DNA from: Craterostigma plantagineum
Lineage: Eukaryota; Streptophyta; Magnoliopsida; Lamiales; Linderniaceae
NCBI GenBank assembly: GCA_027422505.1
Contig: JAPQWV010000028.1
Span: 5,422,001-5,486,000, forward strand
Reading direction: 5' to 3'
DNA: 64,000 bases
In this document: in pieces, positions 40,351-52,527 of the stretch
Layout of the letters: each line of letters starts with the position of its first letter
Numbering within the stretch: position 1 is the stretch's first letter
Translations under genes and position numbers: made by a program
The notes under the pieces: model-generated
What the model was told of the DNA's origin: nothing
What the model saw: the letters and a program-made list of their open reading frames with translations, nothing else
Database searches by the model: none

Positions 40351-43290
40351 ATGTCTGCCACAAATGACATCTCAACAGTGGGCTCCGACACCTGACCCCT
40401 GATGCTGCGACAAGGCGACTATAGCATATGGACAAACAAGTTCCTTACGTTCATCAGGAACAAAGGCGCACCACTCTCTCAGTACCTACTGGACTCCATC
40501 TTCAACGGTCCAGCACAGTTCTAGACAATCATCCCTGCTCAACCAAATGCAAATCCTCCCATGGATGAACGCCGCACCCCAAGAGGCCCCATCAATGAGG
40601 ATGAAGAGGCTCACCTACAGGCCGATGAGGCTGCCAAAGGATATCTCTTCCAAGCTATGGGCAACGAAGTCTACGCTCACATCGAGTGCTGCACAACTGC
40701 CAAGGAAATATGGGATGAACTCGTGGAAATCATGGCAGGCACAACTGAAAGTGCTCAGGGGAGGAAATCAGCATGTCTCTCGCAGTATGAACACTTCCAG
40801 GCCTATGAAGGAGAGGAGCTGCGTGACACATACCTCCGATACTTGAAGGTCATCAATGAACTCAAGAAAGCCAAGATCTCAAGGGACAAATTCGATATCA
40901 ACAACCGCTTCCTTGGTAGCCTCAAACCACATTGGGGCAATGCAATCGTGATGATGATTCAGAGTAAGGACCTCTCTAACACCTCCATCCATGCTCTCTA
41001 CGACAGTCTGTCTGCCTATGCTCCTTATGTACAACCTCAGTCCACCAACACTCGAGTTGACCCACTGGCTCTCCTCACGAACAAGACTACTGAACGATCT
41101 TCCGCCTCCAAAACCAAACAGAACAAAGGGAAGCTACCAGGTGTTGTATCAGACACCTCTTCAGGATCCGAAGCTGATACAGAATCTGATGAAGATGTTC
41201 GTGATCTACGCAAGCAACTGGCAATGCTCACAAAGAAGGTCTCAAAGAAGATCGGAAAAAAATCCTCATCCTCCTCCAATCGCCAAAGAACCTTTAGCGG
41301 CACCAAAAAGACCACTCCCACGGAGGAAACTAAGCCGATAAAGAAAGAAGAGGACTCCGCACCTCACAAGTCTGTGAAGTGCTTTCGGTGTGGAAAGTCA
41401 GGCCACTTTGCCAAGGAATGCCACACCCCACGCGTGAAGGACTCTGGCTACTACGACCGTAAGGCCAGAATGACCCGCAAAATGGAAAGTGGGAAAGTTC
41501 TACTCACCGAAGAAGCTGAATGGGTGAACGACACTTCAGAAGACGAGGAGCCTAAGGATGAAGATTGCTGCATGGCAAGGCTAGTCGAACATGACGAGGA
41601 CGAGGAGATGGGTAACACCGGTGAAAACACAGCTAAGACTCCTACCAACGCTGAGTCTGAGGTACGAATTTCATAACTCGATGATGTGTTTAATCACTGA
41701 CACACCATTAAGAAACCCACCGTAGACGCTAGGGATTATGATGAACTTAAGCTAAAATTTGAAAACAACTATGCCTTACTTAGTTTAAAAGTAGAAGAGC
41801 TTGCTCGTGCAAACGGACGTCTAATAGCCTCTGAAGCGTTAGTCAATCGTCTGCAAAGCAAGAATAAACAAAGTGAGACTAAGGTTAAGGAAACCACACT
41901 GGCCATCAGTTCATGCGAAACATCTCGTCTTCTGACTGCCTCCTAATATGAACTGCTTACAAAGGAAAGAGTTAGGCTATACCGAAAGGTGAAAGAACTT
42001 GAAGAGCAACTTTACCTTAGAAACAAAAGCGCACGCATCTTATACCTATTGAACCAACCAGTTGAAACAGAATTCTACGACGCCCGGATGGGAGTCGGCC
42101 TGGCCAGCAACTGCGATCCAACGCCGCTAATGGTTAAAAGATATAATATGTACAGTACAGCATTCCTACAAACGAGAAAGGGGACTCGCTCACAACTCAT
42201 GCCATTTGTAAGATCCTCCTCCATTGTGCTTTCGGAAGAAAAGAGGGAACAGAACATTCTTTGGGCAGAAATCGCGTACGACTACACAGAATTGAATTCT
42301 AGCGATAAGACTAAAAAGCCTTCACTCTTTGAAGACATCAAGTCTCAGTTCCCAACCGAAGAACAGGAAATCGCCTTCCGAGAAGCACTTTCTCGCATAT
42401 ATATCCCGGAGAAACTTCTGGTCATAGCACAACTAGAACGAACCATAGAAGTAGAACGGAAAGCCTTTACAAAAGAGCGAGAAGATCTACTTAGCAAAAT
42501 CTTTACCCTAGAGCAACTTCACAATACGAACAAACCCTCCACGTCGAGTCAAGTACCCGATTCTCAAACATGTAAATGTAAGAGGACGGCGAAGATGACT
42601 CCTGAAGCTGACACATGTTCTAACACTAACTCTCGTATTCTTATGGATACAGGGAATGTGAGTTCGACGTCTCTGGAAGGGAGTTCGTATGAAATAAAGG
42701 AGAACCCGCTCTTCGATGACAAGAAGAAAAGACCATCCTATATTCGTCTTTCCTCTTTATGTACTAAATCCCAATATCTTAAGGACGTAGACAATTGTGT
42801 TGCCAAATCTTATCTTTCCTTTGCCAAACTTATGTCTATGTGTTGCTGCAATGACTTTATTCTTCCACGCTTTCATGAATATGAAGCACACGAACACGCA
42901 ACACTCCGACTAAACAAGCAAACCTCCTCTACGACGCCTTTGCATTCTCCCAGTTCATCTACGCCCACGGTTAAGCGAAAACGCCCTCCGACTCTAAGTA
43001 CAAAGTCACCCACTGCTCACAAGCAAAAGACGACTAAAACCAAAGGACGACAACAACAACCAAAATCCCCACGCCAATTCATGAATAAGGCGACGTATAT
43101 GCAAGCGCAAGTTAGGCAAATATGGGTTAGGAAAACCATAATCCCGCCTCATCAAACAAATGACAAAGGGAAAGCTAAATTAGATCCAACACAATCTGAT
43201 TTAGAAACCACATTTCCCATTAAGCGCATGAAAATTTTACTTGTATCACAAGAAGGTCCCGTCCGTAAATGGGGACCCAACGTTTGCTGA
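40351..43290 (+). pseudogene. Gag with zinc knuckle and coiled-coil extension (element E)
   Basis: Gag would assemble particles and package RNA. The ATG at 40351 starts one frame that is homologous throughout but broken by TGA 40393, TAG 40522, TAA 41674, TGA 41698 and TAA 41944. Several of these can be explained by single C-to-T or G-to-A changes. The N-terminal part has 'GDYSIWTNKFLTFI' and, from 40561, a long gag domain ('FQAYEGEELRDTYLRYLKVI'). A CCHC knuckle, C-x2-C-x4-H-x4-C ('CFRCGKSGHFAKEC'), lies at 41380-41421. The extension (41990-43290) contains predicted coiled coils ('LEEQLYL', 'LERTIEVERKAFTKEREDLL') and a basic tail. It is homologous to 55156-56031 of copy B. The frame ends in TGA TGA just before pol. 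Confidence 0.9.
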
Positions 43291-43300
43291 TGATTGCAGG
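43288..43300 (+). promoter_or_regulatory. Possible 3' splice site at the gag-pol junction (element E)
   Basis: TGATGATTGCAG|G stands directly before the protease. Copy B has TTGTTTTTGCAG|A at the same place (56554), where pol is in a different frame from gag. The shared polypyrimidine-CAG is suggestive of an acceptor, though the downstream frame has no early ATG. Stop-codon readthrough is the known alternative in SIRE-type elements. Confidence 0.3.
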
Positions 43301-46300
43301 TCTGTCATGTGTGGTATCTAGACTCAGGTTGCTCCACACACATGACGGGGAACAAGGAGCTGCTGAGCAACTTCTCCGAGCGCTATCTCGGAAGGGTCTC
43401 CTTCGAAAACAGTCAAATGGCGCCAATTCTCGGAACTGGTGATCTCATCCATGACAAACTGACGATTAAGGGCATCTCTTACGTCGAGGGTTTGAGCTAC
43501 AATCTCTTCAGCATTGGTCGTTTCTGCGACAAAGGATACAAGGTTCTCTTCGAATCTGACGTCTGCAGCATTATAGATGCCTCGGGACTACCTCTTCTGT
43601 CTGGAACGCGCTCGTCTCACCTCTACGTACTCAATCTTACGACCTCTCCTAATTTGCCTTCTCTCTCGTGCTGCACCCAAGTTGAACGATCTATGGCACC
43701 GGCGCCTTTCACATCTCAACTTCAAGACTATCAACAAACTGCGTCAGAATAAACTCGTCAACGGTCTACCCCAACTGTCATATCATAAGGAACACCTCTG
43801 CTCTGCCTGTGAATTGGGGAAGATGAAGCGATCGTCTCACATCTCCAAGGAAACACCATCCTCTAAGCTCATCCTTGAGCTCTTACACATGGATCTATGT
43901 GGCCCAATGCCTACGGCCACACTCGGAGGAAGACGGTATATTCTTGTGATTGTGGACGATTTCTCACGCTATACGTGGACGAAACTCGTTCGCACAAAGG
44001 ACGAAGTTCCTGATATAATCATCTAGTTTGTTTTTACATCCCAAACTCTTCATCAACAGAAGGTTCGGATTATCAGAACTGATAATGGAAGTGAGTTTAA
44101 GAACAAGAAACTCAGTGATTTCTATGCCACTCAGGGCATCACCCAACAGTTCTCAGCTGTGAAGACACCGAAACAGAATGCTGTCGTTGAGCGTAAGAAT
44201 AGGACACTAGTTGAAGCTGCTAGGACTCTCCTCATCCAATCCGGACTTCCTCACTCTCTTGGGGCGAAGCTATTCAAACGGCTTGTTACACACAGAACCG
44301 GGCCACCATCCACAAGAGATTCAACCGCACACCATATGAAATGCTGAATAACCGTCGTATCCCAGATATCTCTTATCTAAGGGTCTTCGGTTGCCGATGT
44401 TTTGTGGCTAATGATCGCCAACATCTTGGGAAGCTTGATCCAAAAGCACTTGAAGGCATCTTCGTTGGATATTCGCTAAACTCGAAGGCATACAGAGTCT
44501 ATCTTAGGGAGAAACGATCAGTCATAGAGAGCACAAATGTCACCTTTGACGAAAGCGAAGGCGACCTCATGGCTTCTGCTCATTTCAGTCCAGAATCAGG
44601 TCTTCTACAGTCGTTGACAAAAGGTCAATTTTCAACAACGGGAACTTCCTCATCTGAGGATAATTCTGGTGAACTGGATCTCGATCTGCTCTTTGAGTAC
44701 TTCTATCCAGTCCCCAAGACTCCCGTCGCCACCACTCAAACTACCGCTGCATCCATCCCACCTACACCACCAGCTATCGGCGATAATGTCGTCCCGCCAA
44801 ACTTGGATGATCTCAATCTCAACGAAGATGACATTTTACCCAACCCTGGAAACATTGCTGATCCTGATGCTGAACCTTCTCAATCTACTACGGTTGAGAT
44901 CTCTTCTTCGGACACCGGATCCCAATCTAATGAGCCTCCAACCGATACAAATGCGGCTAGCTCCTCACAGACCAATGTACCACTTTGGGCCCGCTCTCAT
45001 CATACGGATCAGATTATTGGGGATCCCACATCCGGTGTTTCGACGCGTTCGGCTACGATGAATGAAAGTCTGTTCGCTTGCTATCTTAGTCAAGCCGAAC
45101 CATCACGAGTAGCTGAAGCTCTCAACGATCCTGATTGGCTGATTGCAATGCAGGAGGAAATAAATCAGTTTGAACGTTTACAAGTTTGGGAACTCGTACC
45201 ACGCCCTCACAACAGATCCATTATCGGCACGAAGTGGATCTTCAAGAACAAAAAGGATGAAGACGGTGTTGTCATCCGCAATAAAGCAAGACTTGTGGCT
45301 AAGGGGTACAACCAACAAGAAGGCATCGACTACGATGAAACTTTCGCCCCCGTTGCCAGGATCGAAGCAATACGAATTTTTCTTGCCTTTGCTGCTCACA
45401 AGAACTTTACAGTCTACCAAATGGACGTGAAGACTGCATTTCTGAATGGATTTCTCAAAGAAGAAGTGTACGTTGATCACCCTGAAGGGTTCTTGAGCGA
45501 AGAGTTTCCTCATCACGTATATCGACTCTACAAGGCCCTCTACGGACTAAAACAGGCTCCCCGAGCTTGGTATGACGTCCTCTCAGACTTCCTTGTTCAG
45601 TCAGGATTCAAGAAAGGATCTCTGGATACAACTCTCTTCACCAAGCGGAGTGGCCCGGACATCATGATTGTGCAAATTTATGTTGATGACATCATTTTTG
45701 GATAACCACAACTGTGTGAAGAGTTCGCAGAATTGATGAAAGAGAAATTCGAAATGAGTATGATGGGCGAGCTGAATTTCTTTCTTGGTCTTCAAGTAAA
45801 GCAACTCCCCGACGGAATTTTCATCAACCAGTCCAAATACATCCATGACATCCTCGAGAAATATGGAATGAAGGATGCTAAGACTGCTGCTACACCTATG
45901 TCACCCTCTGGCCGACCCGACGCGGACCCATCTGGTGCTCCCGTTGACCAAACCGTCTATCGTGGGATAATAGGCTCTCTTCTGTACCTTACTGCTAGTC
46001 GACCGGATATCGTTCTCTCAACAGGAATCTGTGCTCGTTTTCAGGCTACACCGAAGGAATCCCATCTCACTGCTGTCAAAAGGATTCTCCGCTATCTCAA
46101 AGGAACACCCAATCTGGGTTTGTGGTACCCCACTCGATCGGACTTCAAACTGGTTGGATTCTCTGACTCGGATTATGCAGGATGCAAGATGGATCGAAAA
46201 AGCACCTCTGGAGCTGCACACTTCTTGGGCGGTAAACTCGTGAGTTGGTCCTCTCGAAAACAAAACTGTGTCTCAACTTCATCGACGGAGGCAGAATATG

Positions 46301-46620
46301 TCGCCGCCGCTAGTTGTTGCTCACAGCTTTTGTGGATGAGAACCCAACTACGAGATTTTAATTTTCATGTTGATAAAATTCCCATTTATTGTGACTCGAA
46401 GAGTGCGATTGCGATGACAAGTAATCCGGTACATCACTCAAGAACGAAACACATAGATATTCGTCACCACTTCATCAAAGAACATGTTGAACAAGGGACG
46501 ATTGAATTGCACTACGTCACTACCGAAGATCAACTAGCCGACATTTTCACAAAACCGTTGGATGTGAAACGATTCCAACAGCTTGTGACTATGTTGGGCA
46601 TGTTGAATATTCAATTGTGA
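43294..46620 (+). pseudogene. Pol: protease, integrase, RT, RNase H (element E)
   Basis: The protease begins at once, with the aspartic active site in 'WYLDSGCSTHMTG' (43312-43350). A frameshift near 43670 precedes the integrase zinc finger ('WHRRLSHLNF', 'HLCSACELGKMKR'). The catalytic core has D in 'MDLCGP', D in 'RTDNGSEF' and E in 'VERKNRTL'. It is cut by TAG 44024-44026 and a frameshift near 44260. From 44341 the integrase C-terminus, a Pro/Ser/Thr-rich linker and RT are open ('[15 protein letters not shown]', '[19 protein letters not shown]', YVDD). A TAA at 45703 follows a 6-base loss right after YVDDIIFG. The rest (45733-46620) has RNase H 'DSDYAGCKMDRKSTSGAAHF' and 'STEAEYVAAASCC'. 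The terminal stop is at 46618-46620. Confidence 0.93.
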
Positions 46621-48752
46621 TCAATTGACCCTACATAAACTTTGATAAAGTGTACATATGTCTTTTCACTCTCCTCCATTCTCTATGTGTATTCTGAATT
46701 ATGTCTCTTAAGGGGGAGTTTTCGATTAAGGGAGAGTTTCTGTTTTTTTTTTTCTCTTATCAAAAGGGGGAGTTATAGATTAAGGGGGAGTTCCTGATTC
46801 TACCTAATTTAAAAAAAAAAAATTGGGTTGAACTTTTAAATTTTGGTCAAACGGAGTCAAAATTGGGCCAATTGATTTTTGGGTTGAAAAGTCTAATTTT
46901 GGTCAAATGGGGTCAAAATTGGACCAACAGGACCCAATTTTGACCAAGCCTGCGAAATTCGGCCCAGGATCCAACCTTGAACAAACCCGAGAATTTCGGC
47001 CCATTTTACTCAAAATCTCGCATGAACAGTCACAAAAGCCCAAAAACTTAACTCTTTTCACAATCCTTCCAAATTCCCGAGAAAAATTTAAAACTTTCGC
47101 ACCTTCCTTCTTCGAAATTTCTCAATCCCTCGCAATCGTCATCTTCCTCAAATCCGTCTTCAAACTCCATTTTCTGCATTCTCCATCGTCAAAATCAGCT
47201 TTTCGGTATGAATACATCGCAAATAAACTGCTTCTCGTTCGTTTTACTTTGTGTATGCCCCGTTTTGTTAATTTTTTTAGGTTTAATAGTATTTTCTCGG
47301 CTTTAATTAGGACGCATGTTAGGCTTAGGTGTTTAAAACCCCCAAATATGTATTGCCCGTCCAATTTCGAGTCGATTGAGTCCAGTTTATTGCATTTTGG
47401 TTAAGATTTGAGTAGGTCTAAGGCAAAAATCACAGCGTCGTTTTGTACGATTTCGCACAGTGTTCTTCACCGAGAAAATTTTCTGGAAAAATACCTTGAC
47501 GATAGATTTTCGCTGCTACAGTGAGTAAGGTTCCGCGAAAATTTTATCCGAGAAATTTCTTGTGTTAAAATTTTCGCTGCTACAGTGTGTAAAGTCCCGC
47601 GAAAGTTTTCATCCGAGAAGTTTCTTACGATTAAAACTTTTGCTGCTACAGTGAGTCAAGCCCCGCGAAACTTTCATACACCTCACGTCATATTACATTT
47701 TTTCGCATCTTCATTATTTCGCAAACTTAAATTTTCTCGGACCCATGCCAATCAATTCTTTCGCAGCTATAGTGGTTCAATAATTTCTCAATCCTTACAT
47801 GCAACATCTTTTCGCGGATCACGAAACTTTCTCAACTGAAAAATTTTATCCGAGAAATTCCTTCTCACTTGTCAAAACTAAGAAGTTTCAACCCGAGAAA
47901 TTTTATCACTTGAGCAGATATTTCTTCAACCCGCGAAACTTACATTTCACTTGAGAAAAATTCAAAACTTGCGAAAGTTTGCTAACTTGAAAAATTTCTC
48001 TCTTGCGAAAATTTAGTAACTTTTGAGAAAATATGTTAACCGAGAAAATTTTTGGATAACTTACAATTTGATAACTTGAATGCGAAAATTAACACTATAT
48101 GCGAAACTTCACTCTGAATGCGAAATCTCTTTAACATGCGAAAATTTTCCTTATATGCGAAAATTCATGGATAGTCTGAATGCGAAATCTCTTTAACATG
48201 CGAAATTTTCCTTATATGCGAAAATTCATGGATAGACTGAATGCGAAACTTCTTTAACGTGCGAAAATTAACACTACATGCGAAAATTTTACTCTATCTG
48301 CGAAAATTTCTCTCGACTTGTCTATGTGTGATAATTAGCGAAATTTCCTTACATACGAAAATTCTTGGATATCATGAATGCGAAAATTTTTGATAACTTA
48401 TGAAATTCCATATTTTGCGAAAAATTTTCCACTTGCGAAATTCTACACCAAATGCGAAAATTTTTTTCACATCACACGAATACTTTCAATCCAAAATTTT
48501 CTAAGTGTTGAAAAAAATTTCCTTTAACTTACTAAAAATGGTCGAAACTCGCCGTCACATGACCATCATTCAATCTTAACAACTTTATTTCAATAGGACT
48601 CTAAGTTAGCTTAATTTTAATTTTTATTTTTATCTTTACTATTTTGGGCACTTTTATGTCTCCTTTTATTGTTTTACCCACGACTCACTTATATCCATGT
48701 TCTCGCAATTTAATCCGTACTAATCATGTTATAATTACTGTCAAGCACAGAT
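46621..48752 (+). other. Spacer between pol and the extra ORF: polypurine words and GCGAAA motif array
   Basis: Four polypurine-tract-like words lie at 46710-46718, 46728-46736, 46762-46772 and 46782-46790 (aagggggag type). From about 47450 to 48480 the sequence is packed with CCGCGAAAATTT, CCGAGAAATTT and, later, TGCGAAAATT words, with roughly thirty to forty occurrences. It includes a direct repeat of about 60 bp ending 'ttatatgcgaaaattcatggatag' (about 48115-48175 and 48176-48235). The spacer ends in a splice-acceptor-like CAG at 48750. Confidence 0.75.
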
Positions 48753-48755
48753 ATG
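48741..48755 (+). promoter_or_regulatory. 3' splice-acceptor consensus before the extra ORF (element E)
   Basis: The context is 'ataattactgtcaagcacag|at' followed by the ATG at 48753. Copy B has 'tttcttatgtggatttcag|' with its ATG immediately after. Agreement in two diverged copies supports a role, but no RNA data are available. Confidence 0.45.
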
Positions 48756-51700
48756 ACCAACAAAAATCAAGATACAATTGCAGCACTTGAGGCGGCAGCA
48801 ATCCAAAGGGACATCGCTCGCATCGAACTCAATACGCTAACCTATGTTCCACCGATCGAGCAGATCTTCCCAACAAGTCAATGGGCTGCCCTGATACCAA
48901 ACAACCACATGGTGGACTTAGATAACTTTCGGTGCGATGCCCCCATTATCATAGAGATCCTCAAAGGACATCCCCTCCGACACGCCCTCTCTCATGGCCA
49001 GCCCGAAGCTCAAGTCTATCTCCAACAGTTCTGGCACACCTTGCAGATAGCTGGACCACACCACCTTGCTAAAACAATGTCCGCCAAAATCGATCAAGAA
49101 ACAGTGGTCCTCACTCTCAAGATTGTCCAAGAAGTGCTTCAACTCCCTGTCTACTCATCATACGACCCACTACCAACTCATGAACAACTCATCGAGGACA
49201 TCGACAGATTGGGCTATCAACCTGAAAATAAGAAGAAGAAAGGCCCACTCGTTCTCAGTGAAGTCACTACACGCAACCTTCCTCAACCCTGGCGAACATT
49301 ATATCTCCTACTGAACAAGTGCATGTCAGGGAAGCATGCCGGCCAGGACCGCGGGAACCACCAAATCCTCACCATCCTAACCGGCATCGCCCACAACCGC
49401 AAGTATAACTACGCCGACGTCATATGGATGGATCTCGTCTCCATGATTCAACGTCGCGATCGGGAAATCACCAAGGGAGTCACGAACCGCTTCGTACCCT
49501 ACATGCGGTGGCTCCCAGCCCTCATCAAACACTTCCGCCTGTTCTCCACCGACATCCACACCCGCCCGGCAACCGAACACTTCATAATCCCCACTGTCGA
49601 GAAGTTCGCTAAGAAAAACACTCCGGCGAAAGATCGACACGCAATGATAATCACGGACGATGTTCTCGCCTATGCAGACCCGACCAATCCGCACGTCTGA
49701 GAATATTGTGCCTCCACCGCCTCATTTCGCGAAAGCCCCCGTCCACTATCCATTGTCCCTACGGAGCAGATCAACCCCACTGCTCCTAACTCCGGGACTA
49801 GCCAAAACCCCACCACCACTTCTAAAAAGTCATCGAGTCGCGCCGCATTCTCTTCCACCCGCGAACCAAAAAAACGGTCGCGTGAGGATGACGTAAGCTG
49901 CCCCACGGAGCGTCGATCGAAACAAAAACATGATCGACCTTCTCAGTCACAGACAAGCCGAGACCAACCCATAGGTACAGGAGGTGATGTGTTCACCTCC
50001 CGAGTAGAAGACGTGGCATTTGGCTCAACCACGCAAACGACCCCACCAATCCACTTATCTTCCTCTCTACAGGAAGATATTTCATTCCACGAGGAGCCAC
50101 GTATGCCATCGACATCCCACTTGGAGATAATCGATGTTGAAACAAGCAGTCCTTCGCCTCAGACTGCATCCTCTTCAATCACTTCGAGTCTAGTGCCCTC
50201 ACTCCCCATAATTTCATACGTTTCTAGGACACATACACCTTTTACCGCACTACAGAGTCTTCGTGATTCTGTCAGAACGCTCGATGATGTCTCTATGACT
50301 GAGAGCGGAAGACCTAGCACGGCCAACATCACAACAACCGTGAGCCTAGGCCATCATTCGTTTGAGTCTGTCTCATCGATGATGCCAACGGGAAGTCTTA
50401 GTGACCCCGTCTTTTCCCGTCCTGTGCAAACGGGCGGCCGATCGGCTATCTTCTCCGATTCGGTGACAGTTGGATTTCTTCGTGATTCCAACTGGTTAAA
50501 CTTACCCCAATTCGTCACCGAGACCGCGCTAGAGACACGTCTTTAAGAGTTTGCAAAGACTCTTGAGACGTTCATCCTCGACAAAGTCTATGCGCGTCTC
50601 GATGCGTCCACCATCGACAAAGGCAAAGGTGTGGCCCCGGAGACGCCACCACCAACGCAAAATGTGGACGCAGAAGCTGTTCTCTCCTCTATTTCCGCAA
50701 AGGAGCTCTTCTACCTCCTACGAGCAAGATTCGAATCAATGACGGAACTCGACGAGGAGGAACAGCAAATGAAGAAAATAATAACTCAACCAATGACTTG
50801 CCGCACTCAAGGCGAGTCCAGCGGGATCAGGCGCGACGATCAAGACGATGATCAAGATCGCCGCGAGGGGGAGAATAGGCAGCAAACCTCACAAACTCAA
50901 GGACCCATACAAACGACGCTGCCTTCCTCCTCTGCACCTGATACGACGCCCGCAACAGAAACCTCACACCCCACTAGCCAAAAATCCCACCCTATTAACC
51001 CCGAGTCACTAGCCAAATCACCCTCACCACCACCTACTACCGTCTCCGAAACTCTAATCGTCACATCGGCGTCAGAGACCACCACCACACCTTCTCCACC
51101 CACCATTTCGGAACCTCTAACTGTCACATCGACGTTAGAGGCCACCACCACATCTACACCACCCGACACCCAAATCATCCTAGCCAAAACCTTCACCACA
51201 ACCGAGCCACCAGAATCTCCACCACAACCATCCCCACAATCCACAAACTCCACCGACGCAACACCCTCGCCACCACACAGCCATACCCCTCTCAATACCG
51301 ATTCCAACGTGGCTTCCGAGGACGTTTACTGCGCACAGAACGAGATCGAGGCCTACATCTTTAACGATGAATGGCTGTACACACCCGCCGATGCAGTAGC
51401 AGCCAGGAAGTTGGTGGAAAATGCTCGACGTCTTCTAAAGGAAGCTTCACTCACGCTGATCAATACTGCAGACAACGAGAACGGGGAGGAGTACGACGCT
51501 GAACCTGCCGAGCTCGAGAACATCCTCGAATTTCAAGCACAGCAAGCTGAGGCTCCTGCTGCTCAACCGGATGTGCCCACGGCGGATATACCTGAGGCAC
51601 CGTGGGAAAACAAAAAGATCACTGCGCCTTTCCAAGAAGAGATCAGGAAGAGGATCTGGCGGCGCAAGGAGCAAATCATCACGGCCTTCGATGAATACGA

Positions 51701-52471
51701 GCTGATGAACATCCAAAATTGGAGCGAGGAAAAGAAGAAGCTCTATCGATGGAGCCTTCTTTGCCACAAGTGCACAAAGAGGACGCTGTCCGATGAGGAA
51801 AACATCGCTCTGGAATTGAATCGGGCCCCATCTGCAAAGTCACTGACCTTCGCCAAGAGTCGAAAGGACGTGTCCACTATCCAGTGTTCACGGTAATGAG
51901 GCAGGATGAGAGCTACAGTGAAGTCAGCGAGGCGGACTTCAAATTTCTGCGCTTGGGTGATCTGTACAACATGCTGGAATCCATGAAGCAGTTCAGACTC
52001 GTCCTCAGAAGTTTTGGACATCTCGTACGGGCCGAACCGGTCACCATGGGCTACGTAGCTCTCAAGCGCCACATGCTCCGACAGGTCAGATTCTTCGCCA
52101 CCCACGATCTGCAGATGGCGGTGGAGCACAACCTGAAGAAGGTGAACCTGACTCGCCCATCTTTCAAAAATGCGGACGACTACCGAGAAGGCGATGTGAT
52201 CGACGGAGATGATCCGGAGGTCGCCTACTCGAACTACAAGGGAAAGATGAGGCTGCTGCGCTGCTCCGAAGTGGCAAAGTTCTCGGATGGGACGCTCACC
52301 ATCATCCAAGACAAACTCATGAGGATTTGCCGCATCCTTTCGGAAGAAGACCCACACTGCCGATCCAAGTTCGCGAAGTTCATTGACGCCATAGCTGATC
52401 GAATCGTGCTTCGAAGGAATCTCCGCGCCTTCGAGTTCAAGCTAGGACTTCGCGAAACACACACTCGCTAA
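48753..52471 (+). pseudogene. Large extra ORF downstream of pol (env position), element E
   Basis: About 1,240 codons with no enzyme motif I recognise. One frame runs from 48753 to about 51870, cut by TGA 49698-49700 and TAA 50544-50546; a one-base frameshift near 51870 moves the remainder into the frame of 51884-52471. The N-terminal part (residues 1-315) is globular, with 'FRCDAPIIIEILKGHPLRHA' and 'VYLQQFW'. It is homologous to the ORF at 62643 in copy B and to hypothetical proteins common in plant copia annotations. The middle (50880-51310) is a long Pro/Ser/Thr-rich disordered stretch. The C-terminal part has 'DESYSEVSEADFKFLRLGDL' and 'LRCSEVAKFSDGTLTII'. I see no signal peptide and no clear transmembrane helix, so an envelope role is not supported by sequence; a second structural protein is as likely. 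Confidence 0.85.
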
Positions 52472-52517
52472 TCCACCATCACAACGCCCAAGATCCAAGA
52501 CTCCCAACAATTGACAC

Positions 52518-52527
52518 AAAGGGGGAG
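52518..52527 (+). promoter_or_regulatory. 3' polypurine tract of element E
   Basis: AAAGGGGGAG immediately before the 3' LTR, the expected primer site for plus-strand DNA synthesis. Confidence 0.9.

Noticed and set aside
50897..51307. 136-codon Val/Gly-rich minus ORF
   Set aside because: Mirror of the Pro/Ser/Thr-rich linker of the extra ORF on the other strand.
48753..52471. A true retroviral-type envelope glycoprotein
   Set aside because: No signal peptide, transmembrane helix or cleavage site is visible; position alone is not enough.
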